A stretch of 40,468 nucleotides of DNA from Hypsibius dujardini (GCA_001579985.1 LRSR01005368.1:1-40468); one strand, 5' to 3'; positions 11,485 through 26,106 are shown, counted from the stretch's first letter. The notes: a model not told the origin generated them from the sequence alone. A program made the numbers and translations.

Positions 11485-11891
11485 ATGGCGCAATTGTTAT
11501 ACAATGCAGTGTCGATTCTCTTAGTATATTCTTACAAGTCTTTTCGTGGTCGCGGTTTTTTTGGGCTTGAAAAGGAAATTATGCACGCTGTTCGAGGAAT
11601 CCAGAAAGCTCTCTGTAGGCATGCCGGTGGAATTGTTCGATCCGGTATTAGAACGTATGTCAGCCGGACGCAGATGAAAAAGTATGGCGGGGAGCAGTTT
11701 GAAAAAAGTTTCGGATATTGTTCGGTTGTGGAAGCCGATAATAAGGATCCCAACACACGGGTGGTCGATATGAGATCGGATACCGTTTCGATGCCCACGG
11801 ATGAAATGCGACAAGCGATGGCGGAAGCAGTGGTTGGCGACGATGTCTACTTAGTAAGCTTGTGTAAGGGCCAAACCAACAAACAAACGAG

Positions 11892-11932
<41 letters not shown>

Positions 11933-13218
11933 CAGGCAGGCATACAGGCACGCATACAGATTATCATTGAACAAATAAAAATTAGCCCTGTTCTTGTGTT
12001 TCAGGAAGACCCAACAGTAACGGCGCTTGAAATAAAGGCAGCCGAGATGTTCGGCAAGGAAAGCGCCCTTTTTGTACCGTCCGGCACAATGGGAAACCTT
12101 ATCTCCGTGATGATCCACTGTCAAGAACGTGGTTCGGAAGCCATTGTTGGGGACAAATGCCACATTTTCAAGTATGAACAGGGTGGAATTTCGCAGTTTG
12201 GCGGGATTCATGTGAAAGTCATTCCAAACCTAAAAGACGGCACTTTCCTGCTGGACGATGTTATGACTTCTATCCGGACGGATGACATTCATTACCCGAG
12301 AACGAAGGTCCTTTGTCTGGAAAACACTCATAACATCTGCGGCGGCAAAGTACTTCCACTTGCGTACATAGACAAGGTCAGTAAAGCCTCTGCCCCTGTC
12401 TTGATTACTTCTTTTTATCGCTGTCTGTTTTCTAGCTGTTTGCTCGAAGAATTTTTCTCGTCTGATTCGCCTTGTACACAGTAATGTCCAGAATGGCTGT
12501 CTATTACACTGCTCTACCTAACTGACTCTCATTCTGAGCTTTGTAAATCTCTTCTGAGTGCCTATTATTTTGTCTAAAACTCTTAATTATGCAGATAACA
12601 CAGTTCGCCCGCAAACATGGCATCCCGTCCGTCCATATGGATGGAGCTCGAATTTTCAATGCAGCCGCAGCTCTGAATATCCCGGTCTCGCGCATTCTTG
12701 AAAACGTGGATTCGGTCAGCTGTTGCCTGTCAAAAGGACTCTGCGCACCCGTTGGTTCGATAATCGCCGGGACGGACCGTTTTGTCTCGGAAGCTCGCAG
12801 GCTGCGAAAAGCCCTTGGAGGCGGGATGAGACAAGTCGGTCACCTTGCTGCAGCCGGGTTGATATCTCTCGAGAAAATGGTGCTGCGTCTGGTCGAAGAT
12901 CACCGACGTGCTCAACATTTGGCCCAATCAATCGCTGCCTTAAAGTCGCCCTTCTTCACTGTGGACGTGCCGGGAACCCACTCCAATATCGTGATGATTG
13001 ACCTACAGACTGACCGAGTTCCTCCGGAAGTCTTCTGCAAACGGCTGGTGTCGGTGACGGACGCGGAAAAGACGCATTTATGTCAGTCTGTCTTAGTCCG
13101 ATTATTCCCCTTTGGTAATCACGTGGCACGGGCTGTCATTTGTAATAACTTGACCGATGAAGACATTGACTTGGCCATCGGCAAACTGCAGTACTTTGCT
13201 CAGGAACTGCAGCATTAA
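11485..13218 (+). CDS. Threonine aldolase (PLP-dependent, fold type I)
   Basis: Three exons: 11485-11853, 12005-12376, 12595-13218; all junctions are phase 0 and give 454 residues. The enzyme cleaves L-threonine/allo-threonine to glycine and acetaldehyde using pyridoxal phosphate. Recognisable stretches are [12 protein letters not shown] (95-105), [54 protein letters not shown] and [13 protein letters not shown], whose lysine (about Lys294) should form the Schiff base. The first 65 residues precede the catalytic fold, are rich in Arg, Lys and aromatic residues, and could be a mitochondrial presequence. A second in-frame ATG (Met33, 11581) would give a shorter amphipathic leader, so two start sites are possible. 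Intron 1 holds a CAGA microsatellite. Two fold-back elements lie directly downstream. Confidence 0.92.
11886..11956. repeat. CAGA microsatellite in aldolase intron 1
   Basis: Run of GACA/CAGA units with few interruptions (best part about 11893-11932) in the 151-base intron; it makes up almost half of that intron. Confidence 0.85.
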
Positions 13219-13264
13219 TAGCACATGGTATGAAGATAAAAACTCTCAGTGCCACCACCATGTA

Positions 13265-13451
13265 TTGTAGAATCTCGACCCATCCGTGGTGCCTACGTCA
13301 CCACATAGTAAAAAGCGATCGTTTTGATTGATTGCAAAGATGTGCGAACCACAAGACCGCACGTGTCGATTGATTGATCGCGTAAGCAGACCCACCAGGT
13401 CTGATTTACTGAGGGTCCAAAAAGTACCACGGATGGATCGCGATTCTACAG
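13265..13451. mobile_element. Small TA-flanked fold-back element A
   Basis: The left end TTGTAGAATC and right end GATTCTACAG are near-perfect inverted repeats; the match continues inward for about 35 bases, including CCATCCGTGGT versus ACCACGGATGG. The element is flanked by TA at 13263-13264 and TA at 13452-13453, as expected for Tc1/mariner-type insertion. There is no coding capacity in 187 bases, so it is a MITE-like, non-autonomous copy. A GATTGATTGATC tract is in the loop. Confidence 0.65.
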
Positions 13452-13453
13452 TA

Positions 13454-13805
13454 TGAGGTAAGGGCACTGGAATGGGCCACTTGACTTTCCCGTATCTGGA
13501 ATGGGCCACCGGGCGGCAGGGGGCGCTCTGTCGCAAATTAATCAAAAACAGATAAGTCACTGCGTAGTCAACGACCTCTACAGTGGACTTTTTCCAATCG
13601 TCTAATGGAGCTTTTTATTTCTTTTTATTAAACATGTTCCCACAATTGTTTTTCATATCTGATAAGCGTTCCACCGGATTATCGATTATTCTCTGTCGCT
13701 TAGAACCTTAGCGATAGCCAAAACTTGTGTGGAAGGTATGATTCCAGGGTGGCCCATTCCAGGGTACGGGAAAAGCAAGTGGCCCATTCCAGTGCCCTTA
13801 CCTCA
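13454..13805. mobile_element. Small TA-flanked fold-back element B
   Basis: Both ends begin TGAGGTAAGGGCACTGG when read inward, and about 60 bases of the arms match with few differences. The flanks are TA at 13452-13453 and TA at 13806-13807. Each arm contains two direct copies of CTGGAATGGGCCAC (13467-13480, 13496-13509; inverted copies at 13749-13762 and 13779-13792), four in all. It has no coding capacity. Its left TA is also the right TA of element A, so the two elements abut. Confidence 0.75.
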
Positions 13806-14159
13806 TAATTGAAGAAAAGCAAAACAGCACACAGGCATTGTGGTCATCAAAGTGAACTTTACGTGCATCGCACCTAAAAGTATAAACGAGTACCGACTGT
13901 CCGTAACAGTAGTGTAAAAAACTATATCTAGACAAATGGAATAAAACTCAAAGACATGTCTGTAAATCTAGAAAATAAAGGCATGGTACAAAAGAATCAC
14001 ATTTCGGGAGCAGGAACGACAAGTGGAAGGCAAAAATAATGTGGATCCGGGGATGTGAAAAAACAGTGTGGAATGAGCAGCGCGAAACTAAATGACAAGC
14101 AGAGCAAAAGCTCATTGACATACGGAACAGTTGAAGGGACCTCCTCCACTTCGAGCCGC
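13806..14159. other. Convergent interval between aldolase and RBR ligase
   Basis: No gene is seen. It should contain the 3' UTR of the minus-strand RBR ligase and possibly the distal 3' UTR of the aldolase; AATAAA occurs on the plus strand near 13940 and 13974. Confidence 0.4.
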
Positions 14160-16930
14160 TCAACGGTGGTCAAACTTGGCACACGTGTCATTGTTGAAAT
14201 ACGGGTCGGTTTTGGGCAACTGAACGCCGCAGATGTAGCAGAAGAAGGTATGACAGATCGTGCAAGTCATCTTATTACAGCCTTCGATCTTCTACAGTTA
14301 CAAATAGTTAGTCAGGAGAAAGACTCCAAAGAAATATTATATTTCCAAACCTCAGTCGGGCTTTTGCACTGCGGACAAGGCTTGCCATGGGTCTTGATGT
14401 AGTCCTCCGACTCCATATCACGGATGGAGTGCTCTATATTCTCCTTGCCGTGCACTCGAATCAGCGCCTCCTTCTCCGCTTGGGTAGCCGCGTTAATAAA
14501 CAGATCCCGCAGTTCGCGCTTCTTCTCTGGAAGGCACAAAAAAAACTATGATAACGCATGGGAAATAAATTTAAAAAAACTTAACTAGCGCAAACAGTGA
14601 GAAACGCAATCAACAGACTAGCAGCGGCAGGTAGTCGGGTACAGACAAGCAGGAACTCTATCCCGCAGAGATATCAGCACAGACTAGACTCGAGGGGCAG
14701 ATAACTAGAATGACAATCCAGCAAATGGATGATAGAAACCCGTTAGTCATCCTGATCCAATACCTGATGAGAGACAAGGCTCATCGCCATGACTTTTAGC
14801 CTTGCAGTGCGGGCAGTACTGGATACCGCACACCGGATTCGGGCAAGTGATGTATCGGTCGTTTCCGCCAAGCATAGCATGGTCAAAAATGATGACGCAT
14901 TGACATTGCGGGCAACGACGGGTGTCTGGCATGCCGTCCAGCAGTCGACTGTTGAGCGTCTGGCTTAGAGCATCCACATCCAGCGGATTGATTAGATCCG
15001 CCAACTGCAGCGACATCAAACCAGGCTTCATCTACCATTAATCTTTCCACTGTCTCACCCGCTCTTTCGGATATCAAAAAATATTAATAGTATACAATTT
15101 ATGAATACATCAAATAAGTGACAATTAATTTCAAATTCCCTTTTTAACCAGAAAATAATAACCTCTTGTCAGCAATAGAAAATAGAAATTTAAACCATTT
15201 CACCCTATTTTTTATGATTTTTTTGCTATTTTATACCTGTTTGAGGAGTTGAAAACACACCCAAAGGCAAAACATTTGTAGTTTAATTAATTTGACGAAT
15301 AATAGGAAACTCACGTCGTTAAAGGTAGCCGTGACTTTACAAGCATCCCCCATACAAGGAATCTCCGTGATATTACCACCTTCCACCTGAGCCTTGACAT
15401 GACTGGCGATGCAGTCCTTGCAGAACATTTGACTGTGCGAGCACTCCATTGAAAAGAAGGTGACCTGGCCGGGAGAAACGGTACTCGCGCAGATCGAGCA
15501 CTCCACCTGGTCATTCTCATCGCGTTCGCGTACTTTGGTGTCGCTGAATTTGGCCAAGCGTGAGAAAACGTCTTGGACTTCCCTGTCCGTCCCATACAGA
15601 CACGTGCCGTAGTGCGACTCGGTGGCAGATGGATCTAGATTGAAGGCCGGCCGGCTGATGTAGATTATGCCAAATTCCAGGCCCATGATGCGCAGCAGAT
15701 GTTGCTTCAAGTTGCGAAGGGACTCGTAGAGGATGTTGTGCTGTGTTTGGTCCATGTACTCTCGCCAGATCCTGACAAGGTATTCCCGCAACTTCTTCAC
15801 CTACAACACAGACGTCCGCTTCATTCAACAGTTGATTGGAAGCTCGCTTCCTCAAAAGAATTAAGAACCTTCTGGTCAGATCGTACAAGCACAATAGTGT
15901 CGCATAAAATAGACAGAACAGCAACAAATAGCCAAGCTACATGTTCACTTTCACAACACAAAATATCGCATCCAGTCTACGGAAATGAGGATGAATGTCC
16001 AACACACGTCGCAATCCACTGTTAAATCTCATTGATGCTCGCTTATTTCTCTATTTATGAGCACTTCATGTGTCTGTCAAACTGTGTCTGTCAGTCTGTC
16101 TGTAGTCATTTGAGAACGTTCGTCTGCTTATATACTAGTACGGGAACTCATTGAACCTATCGGTGGTGATGTCGTTACCTGGTTGGCACTGTACCTGAAC
16201 TTCCGTAATCCAGTTGCAAGTGACGTCATAAACGGGCGGCAAATGATTGGGAAAGCCATTAGTCAAATGGAAGTTGAGGAAGAGGGGCGGAAAGAACTCG
16301 ACGTCTTTGACGACCTTCTTGCAAACGAATGCATTGAAATCGCCGCCGCCGCCGCCGTGGCCGTTGTTCGGCTCCGGCATGGTGATCCGTGTGATGAAGA
16401 AAGAATCCTCCGACTCAGCCGGGGGTTTCGGGAGAAACTTGACGAATCCTTTGGTTCCGTCTTTCTCGTCCACGGTCACTTCAAACGAACCTTGATCTTC
16501 GGCTTGCAATCGAAAGATGGCCACATAAGACTTGCGGAAGTTAAATTCGCGCTCCTCTTCCTGGAAAGGAAAGATGTGTTCGGGAGAGCACCTAAATGTG
16601 TTGCTGCTTGTACCTCTGTGCTTGTCTGACTATGAGTATCTCCACCGGTCTAACGCCACAAAAAAACAGCGGTTCAATGTAGGAATGTAGGCATGTCCTT
16701 TTACTAAATTACTTGCCACTTTTATCAGCGAATCAAGTCCAGATCAATGCAACACGGAAAGAAAACAAGTCGAGAGCTAAAAATAGCTGACTCATTCTAA
16801 TGACCGAAAACCTCAGTACAAAATTTAAGGCATTTGATTGAAGAAGTAAAAATCTCAATGATAGTACAAAAATTAGGGTATTCAATGGGTCATGTTCAAT
16901 GGCATCCTGTTTTGAGTGTTGGCTCCCCAT
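14160..16930 (-). CDS. RNF14: RNF14-like RWD/RBR E3 ubiquitin ligase
   Basis: Exons from the 5' end: 16930-16868 (candidate), 16560-16195, 15800-15315, 15031-14764, 14526-14351, 14291-14160; phases agree and give 496 residues. RBR ligases pass ubiquitin from an E2 to a catalytic Cys in RING2 and then to substrate; RNF14 acts in the response to stalled ribosomes. An N-terminal RWD domain is seen (EREFNF, then FFPPLFLNFHLTNGFPNHLPP and YDVTCNWITEVQ). RING1 begins CSICASTVSPGQ with FFSMECSHSQMFCKDC. IBR is CPQCQCVIIFD to CGIQYCPHCKAKSHGDEPC. RING2 is CPQCKSPTEKIEGCNKMTC to FFCYICG, and the last Cys of GCNKMTC is the expected active site. The first exon (MGSQHSKQDAIEHDPLNTL) fits in phase and in partly RWD-like sequence but has a weak donor, so the N-terminus is less sure than the rest. 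The gene is convergent with the aldolase. Confidence 0.88.
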
Positions 16931-17367
16931 GTATTAACTTGATCCAATATCTTCTTGCTTTCTTTTTGGTCTGTTCAAACGAATAAAACTTTTTAGCCAG
17001 CACGCAATCAATCAAAAGAACCCACAAGTCTACTTTACTTGGAGAAAATGCAAAATTTCCTGGCGACCTGACTGGGGCGGCGCGGTGCAACTTTCTAGTA
17101 TAGTCGGTGCGCGGACTGACTCAACAATCGATGGCCCTGAAAATATTTTAGGCAATCTTAAAAGAGGGCAAATAGTTGATCAACAAGATCTATCCAATCT
17201 TGTCTTGCGGCGTATATTAGAATTAGAATTATAAAATGAGTGGTACGAGATGTCCAATGTAAGAAACAACAAATGACCCTGAATCGCTGTGATGATAGTA
17301 TTTCAATTTCCACGAATAATGTAGTCGTTGCCCATTAAATAGTTCAAATATCTTGCACTAAGTGTGA
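16931..17367. other. Interval between RBR ligase and CAP-Gly gene
   Basis: No gene recognised. It should hold the promoter of the RBR ligase and the 3' UTR of the CAP-Gly gene, both minus strand. A 64-codon frame at 17090-16896 has no family likeness. Confidence 0.4.
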
Positions 17368-20300
17368 TTACAGTGCTGTACTGACGTCTGCTTGTGCCAA
17401 TGCCTTCAAGACGTCATCCGGAGTAGCAGGCGGTCCAATAGGCCCGGGATTGGAGTTCCTCTGCCCAACCGAATATCTCCGGACACCCTCCGCCTCGGCC
17501 AACGATGGGAATCCCTGTAAGTCCGGAGAGTGGGGGATGGACTGGTCATACTGTAGCCTAGTCGGCGGCAACACTGCCACAGACTGCAACGGCACCAGGA
17601 TCCCGTAGCCAATCATTGCTTGAAAGTAGTCGTAGCCGTCCACCATACCTCCCGGTGCAGCCATCATGTATTGCGACTGCAAATACCCACAAAAAAGACG
17701 CTAAATCATGCAAATTCAAACAAAATACACTAGGACTGCTTCATTTCGGATCAAACTGAAAAATACCAAGACAATCCGGAATTCGTCGATCGTATGAAAA
17801 TTTATCATGGCTGAGTTTTGAGCATAGCAGCATGACCCAAGAAATCGAGGACTTACCAACGCCACCCCGACAAAGATTCCGGGGCTGAAATGGACCCGTC
17901 CCACATACTGAACCGTGCCCTGAACATGGGTCTGCCCAAAAGCGGCGACAACTTCCTGGCCGTTTTGCGGGAACTGGGCCTGCGAATGCTGCCGGGTGGG
18001 CTGTGCATGTGGCATCGGCTGCCGGGATTGAGGATGACTGGACGAAATGGGAGTCTGTTGCTGCATTCCATTGGGTTTGAATTTGATCGGTCGCTGGGGA
18101 GGTGCTTGAAGCAGGTTATGGAAGCCGTTAGCCATCGGAGTGTGGAAGGATGCGGTGGTACCGTTCAAGTCCGCGTTGCGCTCAATGAAGATGGGCGACG
18201 CAATCCGCGCTGGAGCGTGCTTGAACTTGGGCGAACCGACTTTGGTCCAGGACTTGTCCTCCAGCGGCTTCACTTTGCTTGGCGGTTCAAAACGGCCATA
18301 TCCAGGTTTGCACTGGAAGACCTCAATGTAGCCCTTGACGTGGCTCCCGGCATAGCCGCAAGCTGTAACATCGGTTTCACTGCCAACCGGCTCATCCTGA
18401 AATTGGACAGGTAACCCTCAGTTAGTCATTCACTCAATGTAATATTAATGACAGCCCGTTATGGCTGTCCTTTCTATGCTATCCATGGCATTCCATTGGT
18501 TTTTTGTGCTTGAAGTAGGCCGTCGTACTAAAGCTGAAAAGCTTACCATTTCCAGACCAACCAAGTGAGAATTGAAAAATGCCTTGATCACACCGATCCA
18601 TCTCACCGTCCCCGGGGTGTAGACATCTGAGCCGACCTGCTTCACCAACACTCGATCTCCCACTCCAATGTTGTCCCGATTGGCCACACTTGTGAAAGGC
18701 GGCCCGTCGTCATCCGGCATGCCGCCCGCCACAGAGCAGGATTCAGAGGAACTCTTGAGCTCGTCAGGCGGTGAAATGTCCTTGGACTGAATATCGGTAG
18801 ACGGTTCCGCGCTGGTCTCCAGCTTCTTCTGACGCCGGTCATAGTCCTCTTTGCGCAGCCAAGTGTCAGGCTTGTCGCGAGCGATCCACCGTCCATGGTT
18901 GAGCTTGCAAGTGAAGAGCTGCTTGCCTTTAAACTTTCCACTCCAATCCTTCTGGCCACAAGCATTCGTCTGAAAAACGTCATTGAGTACACCACTAGTA
19001 CATGTACGCTCAATTAAGAAGAATTAATTAACTAAAAGCAATAAAAAAATCACTAATAACCGTGACAATTACTAAACGCGCCTAACTGTTGTCCTTACAA
19101 ATTCAACTCCGAGTTGCATTCCGGCCATGCCAGGAACTTCTCCGACGTAGAGGACGACTCCATGCTGCGGTGTTGACTTTCCTTCCCTAACCTCAAACCA
19201 AACAATCTTGTCGTTCTTTTGCACCGGCCGAATATCGGACTCTACGGGACGGCGTGGGTGGATACCGAACGCCTCGTTGTAGCGCTCTTCAAGGACAAGA
19301 CTCTCCGGCGGAACAATCATCCCGTAACCCGGTCCGCAGTGAAACTGATCCACGCCGTCGATGATGCCGCAGAAATCTGGCGCGCCCTTCCGCTCATCCT
19401 ACACGGAGACATCGTTAGAAACACCAGTTCGACGACAGTAGTGAGCAAGCCAAACATACCAAACGAAGCGCGAACTTCTTCCCCTGCTGCCCCTTCACCT
19501 GACCAGACCACATCACTTTTCCCGCCACGGCCTCCTCGTCCGATTTCCTCCACATCACTCGAGATCCTATACCGATCACGCCTTCCTGTGCGACTTTGCC
19601 ATCACCACTACCATTCTGCCTTGTCGTCGTTGAAGAGGATGCCTTTGCATTGCCGGTATTGCCACTCGACGGCTGTCCGCCGATTTCATAGCCGAAATCC
19701 ACCTACGTAGTAATGACAGTAAATAATCAAACATGGAAACGATGCCAATAAATGACCCCATCAAAATTTCGGATGTGCGGATTTAGAAATTCCTGCAGTT
19801 ACCTCAGACATGAGCTCGGCCGGAAGTATCTCTTTGCCGAATCCTTCGCGAATGGCGAAACGTGCCAAACCATTAGCGCGGCCTTTGTAGTGCTGGTCGC
19901 CAACCTTATCATCCTATGAGAGAAAAGGAAGGGGTGAAAAATGACTTTGCGAACACACATTTTTGCAGTCGAGTACCAGTTACGTACAAACTCGACCACG
20001 ACGACATCTTCAGTCTGTTTCAAATCCGTCCGACCAACATGGCGTACCGTCCCACGAGCCGCCCCATTTTCCGCACCAAACCACACCACGCGATCATCCA
20101 CTTCGTAACGTTTCACGGCCGCTGATTCACAATCCGCAGTCTGCTCTCGACCTCCTAAAACAGCAATCATTTGCTTTCCATGAACCCGCTACAATGAAGT
20201 TAAATGAAAAACTTTCTCTTACCAGCGGAGTCAATCTTTAACTTGTGGGTGCTTGGTAAGGCCGGTCGCGTGGAAAATCGCTTCTTCCCAAAGGGTCGTC

Positions 20301-21136
20301 CCTTGAAAGGCACATCAGCAACGGGATCAGCCAGCCGAATCGCCCCAATAGTGACGTAGATACCCCGAGCAGGTGGCGAACACTTGAATGGCGCGTAGCT
20401 CTCAATGAAGATACCGATATCCATGTAAGGCGACTCTTTCAATTCCACCCCGAACCAGCGACCCATTCGACTTTGCACTGTGATTTCATCCACAAAGCGT
20501 ATCACACCGAGAAGTTGAGCAGGCCCCACGGTAACGAGAACTTCCGTATCACTATAAACACACAAACACATGAATATAACCTAATCAAACAATGGTTGCA
20601 CGCCTTCATCTGCGACTACGTCACAACATCGACGAAAACAAGAATCGATGACATAAAACAATTTGCATGGTCAGACATAAAATTAGCATAAACATGGCGA
20701 AAACCTTATAGAAAAGGAATTACACAGATTTTAGGTAAATAACGTTAATAGAGCAATCAACCGATGGTCACACCTACTCAAACATCTTCGTCGCTTCTTC
20801 AAGCCAATTTTCGTCTCGTGCAACCACCAGGCGCAACTTGAACTGCTTCTCGGCCCGAAGCAGGGACGAGGTAAATGAGCTCACTTCCAAGAGATCATCA
20901 TACGCGGCGTGAGCATACAAGGGCGCCCCAGCGGTGGAATGATGAAAAGCATCCAGCGATTCCAGCAAGAGGATCTGCTCATCTGATGATGTGTCGCTGC
21001 CACCTTTGATCTCCTGGACGAGACAGCCGGCCGGCATAAGGATGCCCTCCTCGTCGCTGGAAAGTCCGCTGGGTGGAATGCTGATGGTGTCTTTCAAGAG
21101 GATGAATTTCGGATTCAAATTGAGGCCGGTGGCCAT
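17368..21136 (-). CDS. CYLD-like protein with six CAP-Gly repeats and no USP domain
   Basis: Nine exons from the 5' end: 21136-20778, 20551-20223, 20154-19988, 19913-19803, 19702-19460, 19398-19099, 18969-18547, 18396-17857, 17676-17368; phases agree throughout and give 926 residues. The start region and first repeat (DTEVLVTVGPAQLLGVIRFV, GRWFGVELKESPYMDIG) resemble the N-terminal part of the deubiquitinase CYLD. Five more CAP-Gly-like units follow, at about 245-320, 365-440, 460-540, 605-690 and 790-860, with hallmarks such as GTVRHVG, GVVLYVGEVPGM..LGVEF, GTVRWIG, GTVQYVG.VHFSPGIFVGVAL and CGPGYGMIVPPESL. CAP-Gly domains bind C-terminal EEY/F motifs, zinc-finger motifs or proline-rich partners, as in CYLD binding to NEMO and TRAF2. 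The basic, Gln/Pro-rich stretch 695-785 is probably disordered. No Cys- or His-box of a USP follows; the stop is clean. A scaffold role is inference. Confidence 0.85.
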
Positions 21137-22411
21137 TTTTCAACAGGTTCGTTCGATTGATTGTTAACTGGAATGCAAGGACGATTCCAGGCCGCAGATA
21201 TTTATCCGGGCGAGATGGTTAGATGGATGGTGAGGATCTCCGCGCTACGTCCACTCTGCTGATGAATCTGTAAGAAAAAGAAAACTGCTGACGACGAATG
21301 TGCACAGTAATAAAGTCTGAGGAAGATAAGGCGCAATATTCGAAAAAATTCAACGATAAACGCGGATTGGAATGCTCAATGGATGGAACCCCTTCAACTC
21401 AATTTCGAAATTTGCGCCCTCAACGGAAGAACGCGAACAGATTCATCAACAGAACATTTTTGAAAAAAGGAACAGAAAATATTTTAGGAAGTTAAATCGA
21501 GCAGTCCGCGGCTTTTGCCCGAGTCTGGCTGTTGAAAGCGTGGGGCCGCCTCGGATATTTATTCCTGAAAGCAAAACAAATAAGGCGGACTAACCACTGA
21601 GCCAACCGCTCAAGCTCCAATCCGGATTGATTGATTTGGCCACGCGCACACAGACACACACAGTCGGACAAATCGAAGCGTCTCTTTTTCCTGTTTTGAC
21701 TTTTTACGAGCGTCGCGCTTTTCCAAGCACCTCCGACTTTTATTTGACTTTGTTAACCCTCTCCTTTGGACCATTTCTGTCGGGCATTCGGTAGGTAAGG
21801 GGTGAGTCAACATATGGAAATGCCGTGGATTTTCCGGTGTTGTTGGCGTTTTGGGGACGCGTCGATCTATTGATTGACCTTTGCCGTTTTTTTTCGACGC
21901 CGAAAATTGGGCGATCTGCTGGTGTTTTCAGTCCAAGTAGCGTGTTCATAATTGTTCACTTTTAAAATTGTCCTAAATGGTGAGGATATTGAAAAATCCT
22001 GGAAGTTACGGCTTTGTACATACTAGCGTGATAAAATGGCTGCTTCCCATTATTGGTCAATTGGTTGATTTATTACGTCATTAGTGTAACAGTGCTGCCG
22101 GCCAATCGATCGATCGATTGGTTGATGCTTGATTTCAATCTGTATAACAGTTCTTCGTACTAGTACAAAAATGTTAGTTCTTGATGCCGAGGTCCGATTG
22201 GTTGGGTGGCTGGCACTGCTTTCTCAAATAACATCACTTTCCGGTCTGTTCTTCGACCGCCTCCGGCACGGCCGATTGATTGATCGATCGGTTGATTGCT
22301 TAGCGTGCCGTGTGCACAATATCTGTCTCTCCTTTCAGGTGGTGTGGACCGTTGTACGGATTGATTGATTGATTCAATTAAGCTTGACTTCAGTGCGTTC
22401 TTCCAGGAATT
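21137..22411. other. Divergent interval between CAP-Gly and zinc-finger genes
   Basis: This 1.3 kb region separates two genes transcribed away from each other and should hold both promoters. It contains several GATT/ATTG tracts (near 21146, 22097, 22275, 22358) and AATCGATCGATCGATTGG-type palindromic sequence at 22102-22121, but no frame with a recognisable product. A 3' splice-like TTCCAG just before the zinc-finger start suggests a 5' UTR intron. Confidence 0.5.
21550..21625 (-). repeat. Possible tRNA-derived (SINE-like) fragment
   Basis: On the minus strand TGGCTCAGTGG at 21604-21594 is a good RNA polymerase III A box, within the tRNA-like context GAGCGGTTGGCTCAGTGGTT. I cannot find a convincing B box 30-60 bases further on, so it is at best a decayed tRNA-derived SINE or tRNA pseudogene. 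Chance is possible. Confidence 0.3.
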
Positions 22412-25327
<2,916 letters not shown>

Positions 25328-26106
25328 CTTCGAAAAGCGCGTCATTGCCTGTAATCTGCTTCCAATTGTTATCTACCTACAAGCGGTATTCTCTGCTATA
25401 CCTCCTATTGTCCATTTTGCATCAGTGACTGTTTCTTGAAAATCACTCTCCCTTCCTCCCTCTTTGAGCATCGCTTAAACCTGAAGTGGTCTGCTTCCTA
25501 CAGCGTACCGGCGGGCTTGTTTAGCAATTTTTCGCTTTTTTCTTCCAGTTATTTATATAATTTAAAATTATTTCACGAGTGGTTTTTTCTCTCCCTTAAT
25601 TGTGTGCTGCTGCAATATTGCTGTCGTTAGGTTACACCTGAGGTTTTTATGTTTTCTTTACTACTTACCTAGCACCTGTTGAAAGGTTTTCACGCACTAG
25701 CCGTCCATTTCCTGGCGGTTTTCTTCTGATTCATTTTACGCGGCGATCTGTATTGTGTAATGCGGTTGTTAGATGCGTACTGCGGTACGAGTCATAAAGG
25801 AAAAATGAAAAAGGTAAACTGATTCAGCCGTACCGAATTTCAGCGGGTGAAGGGAAAAGATTAGGGCACAAAGATGAACAACCCTTTGGGAGAACAACAA
25901 TACACAGACAGAGTGCGATTGGAATCATTCTAACTTAATTCCAACTTCACGCCGTCCTTAATTCACGCTCTAAAATATTTCACTCACTTTCGCATTAACT
26001 GAAATATGGACGGATCTTGGATCTCACGAGTGAAGTTTTTCTCACGAAAAGGGGCGTAACTTGTGAAGAAAGGTGATTGGGTCAAGCCCAATTTCACGTC
26101 GTGATA
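25328..26106. other. Intergenic DNA downstream of zinc-finger gene
   Basis: AT-rich, no recognisable coding frame. It must include the zinc-finger 3' UTR. The phrase CACGAAAAGGGGCGTAACTT and a short palindrome GGGTCAAGCCC near 26078-26090 precede the mariner-like element. Confidence 0.45.

Noticed and set aside
14883-15077. Alternative minus-strand frame in the IBR exon of the RBR ligase
   Set aside because: The frame giving the IBR cysteine pattern and in-phase splice junctions is the other one.
17890-18414. 174-codon plus-strand frame
   Set aside because: It is the antisense shadow of exon 8 of the CAP-Gly gene.
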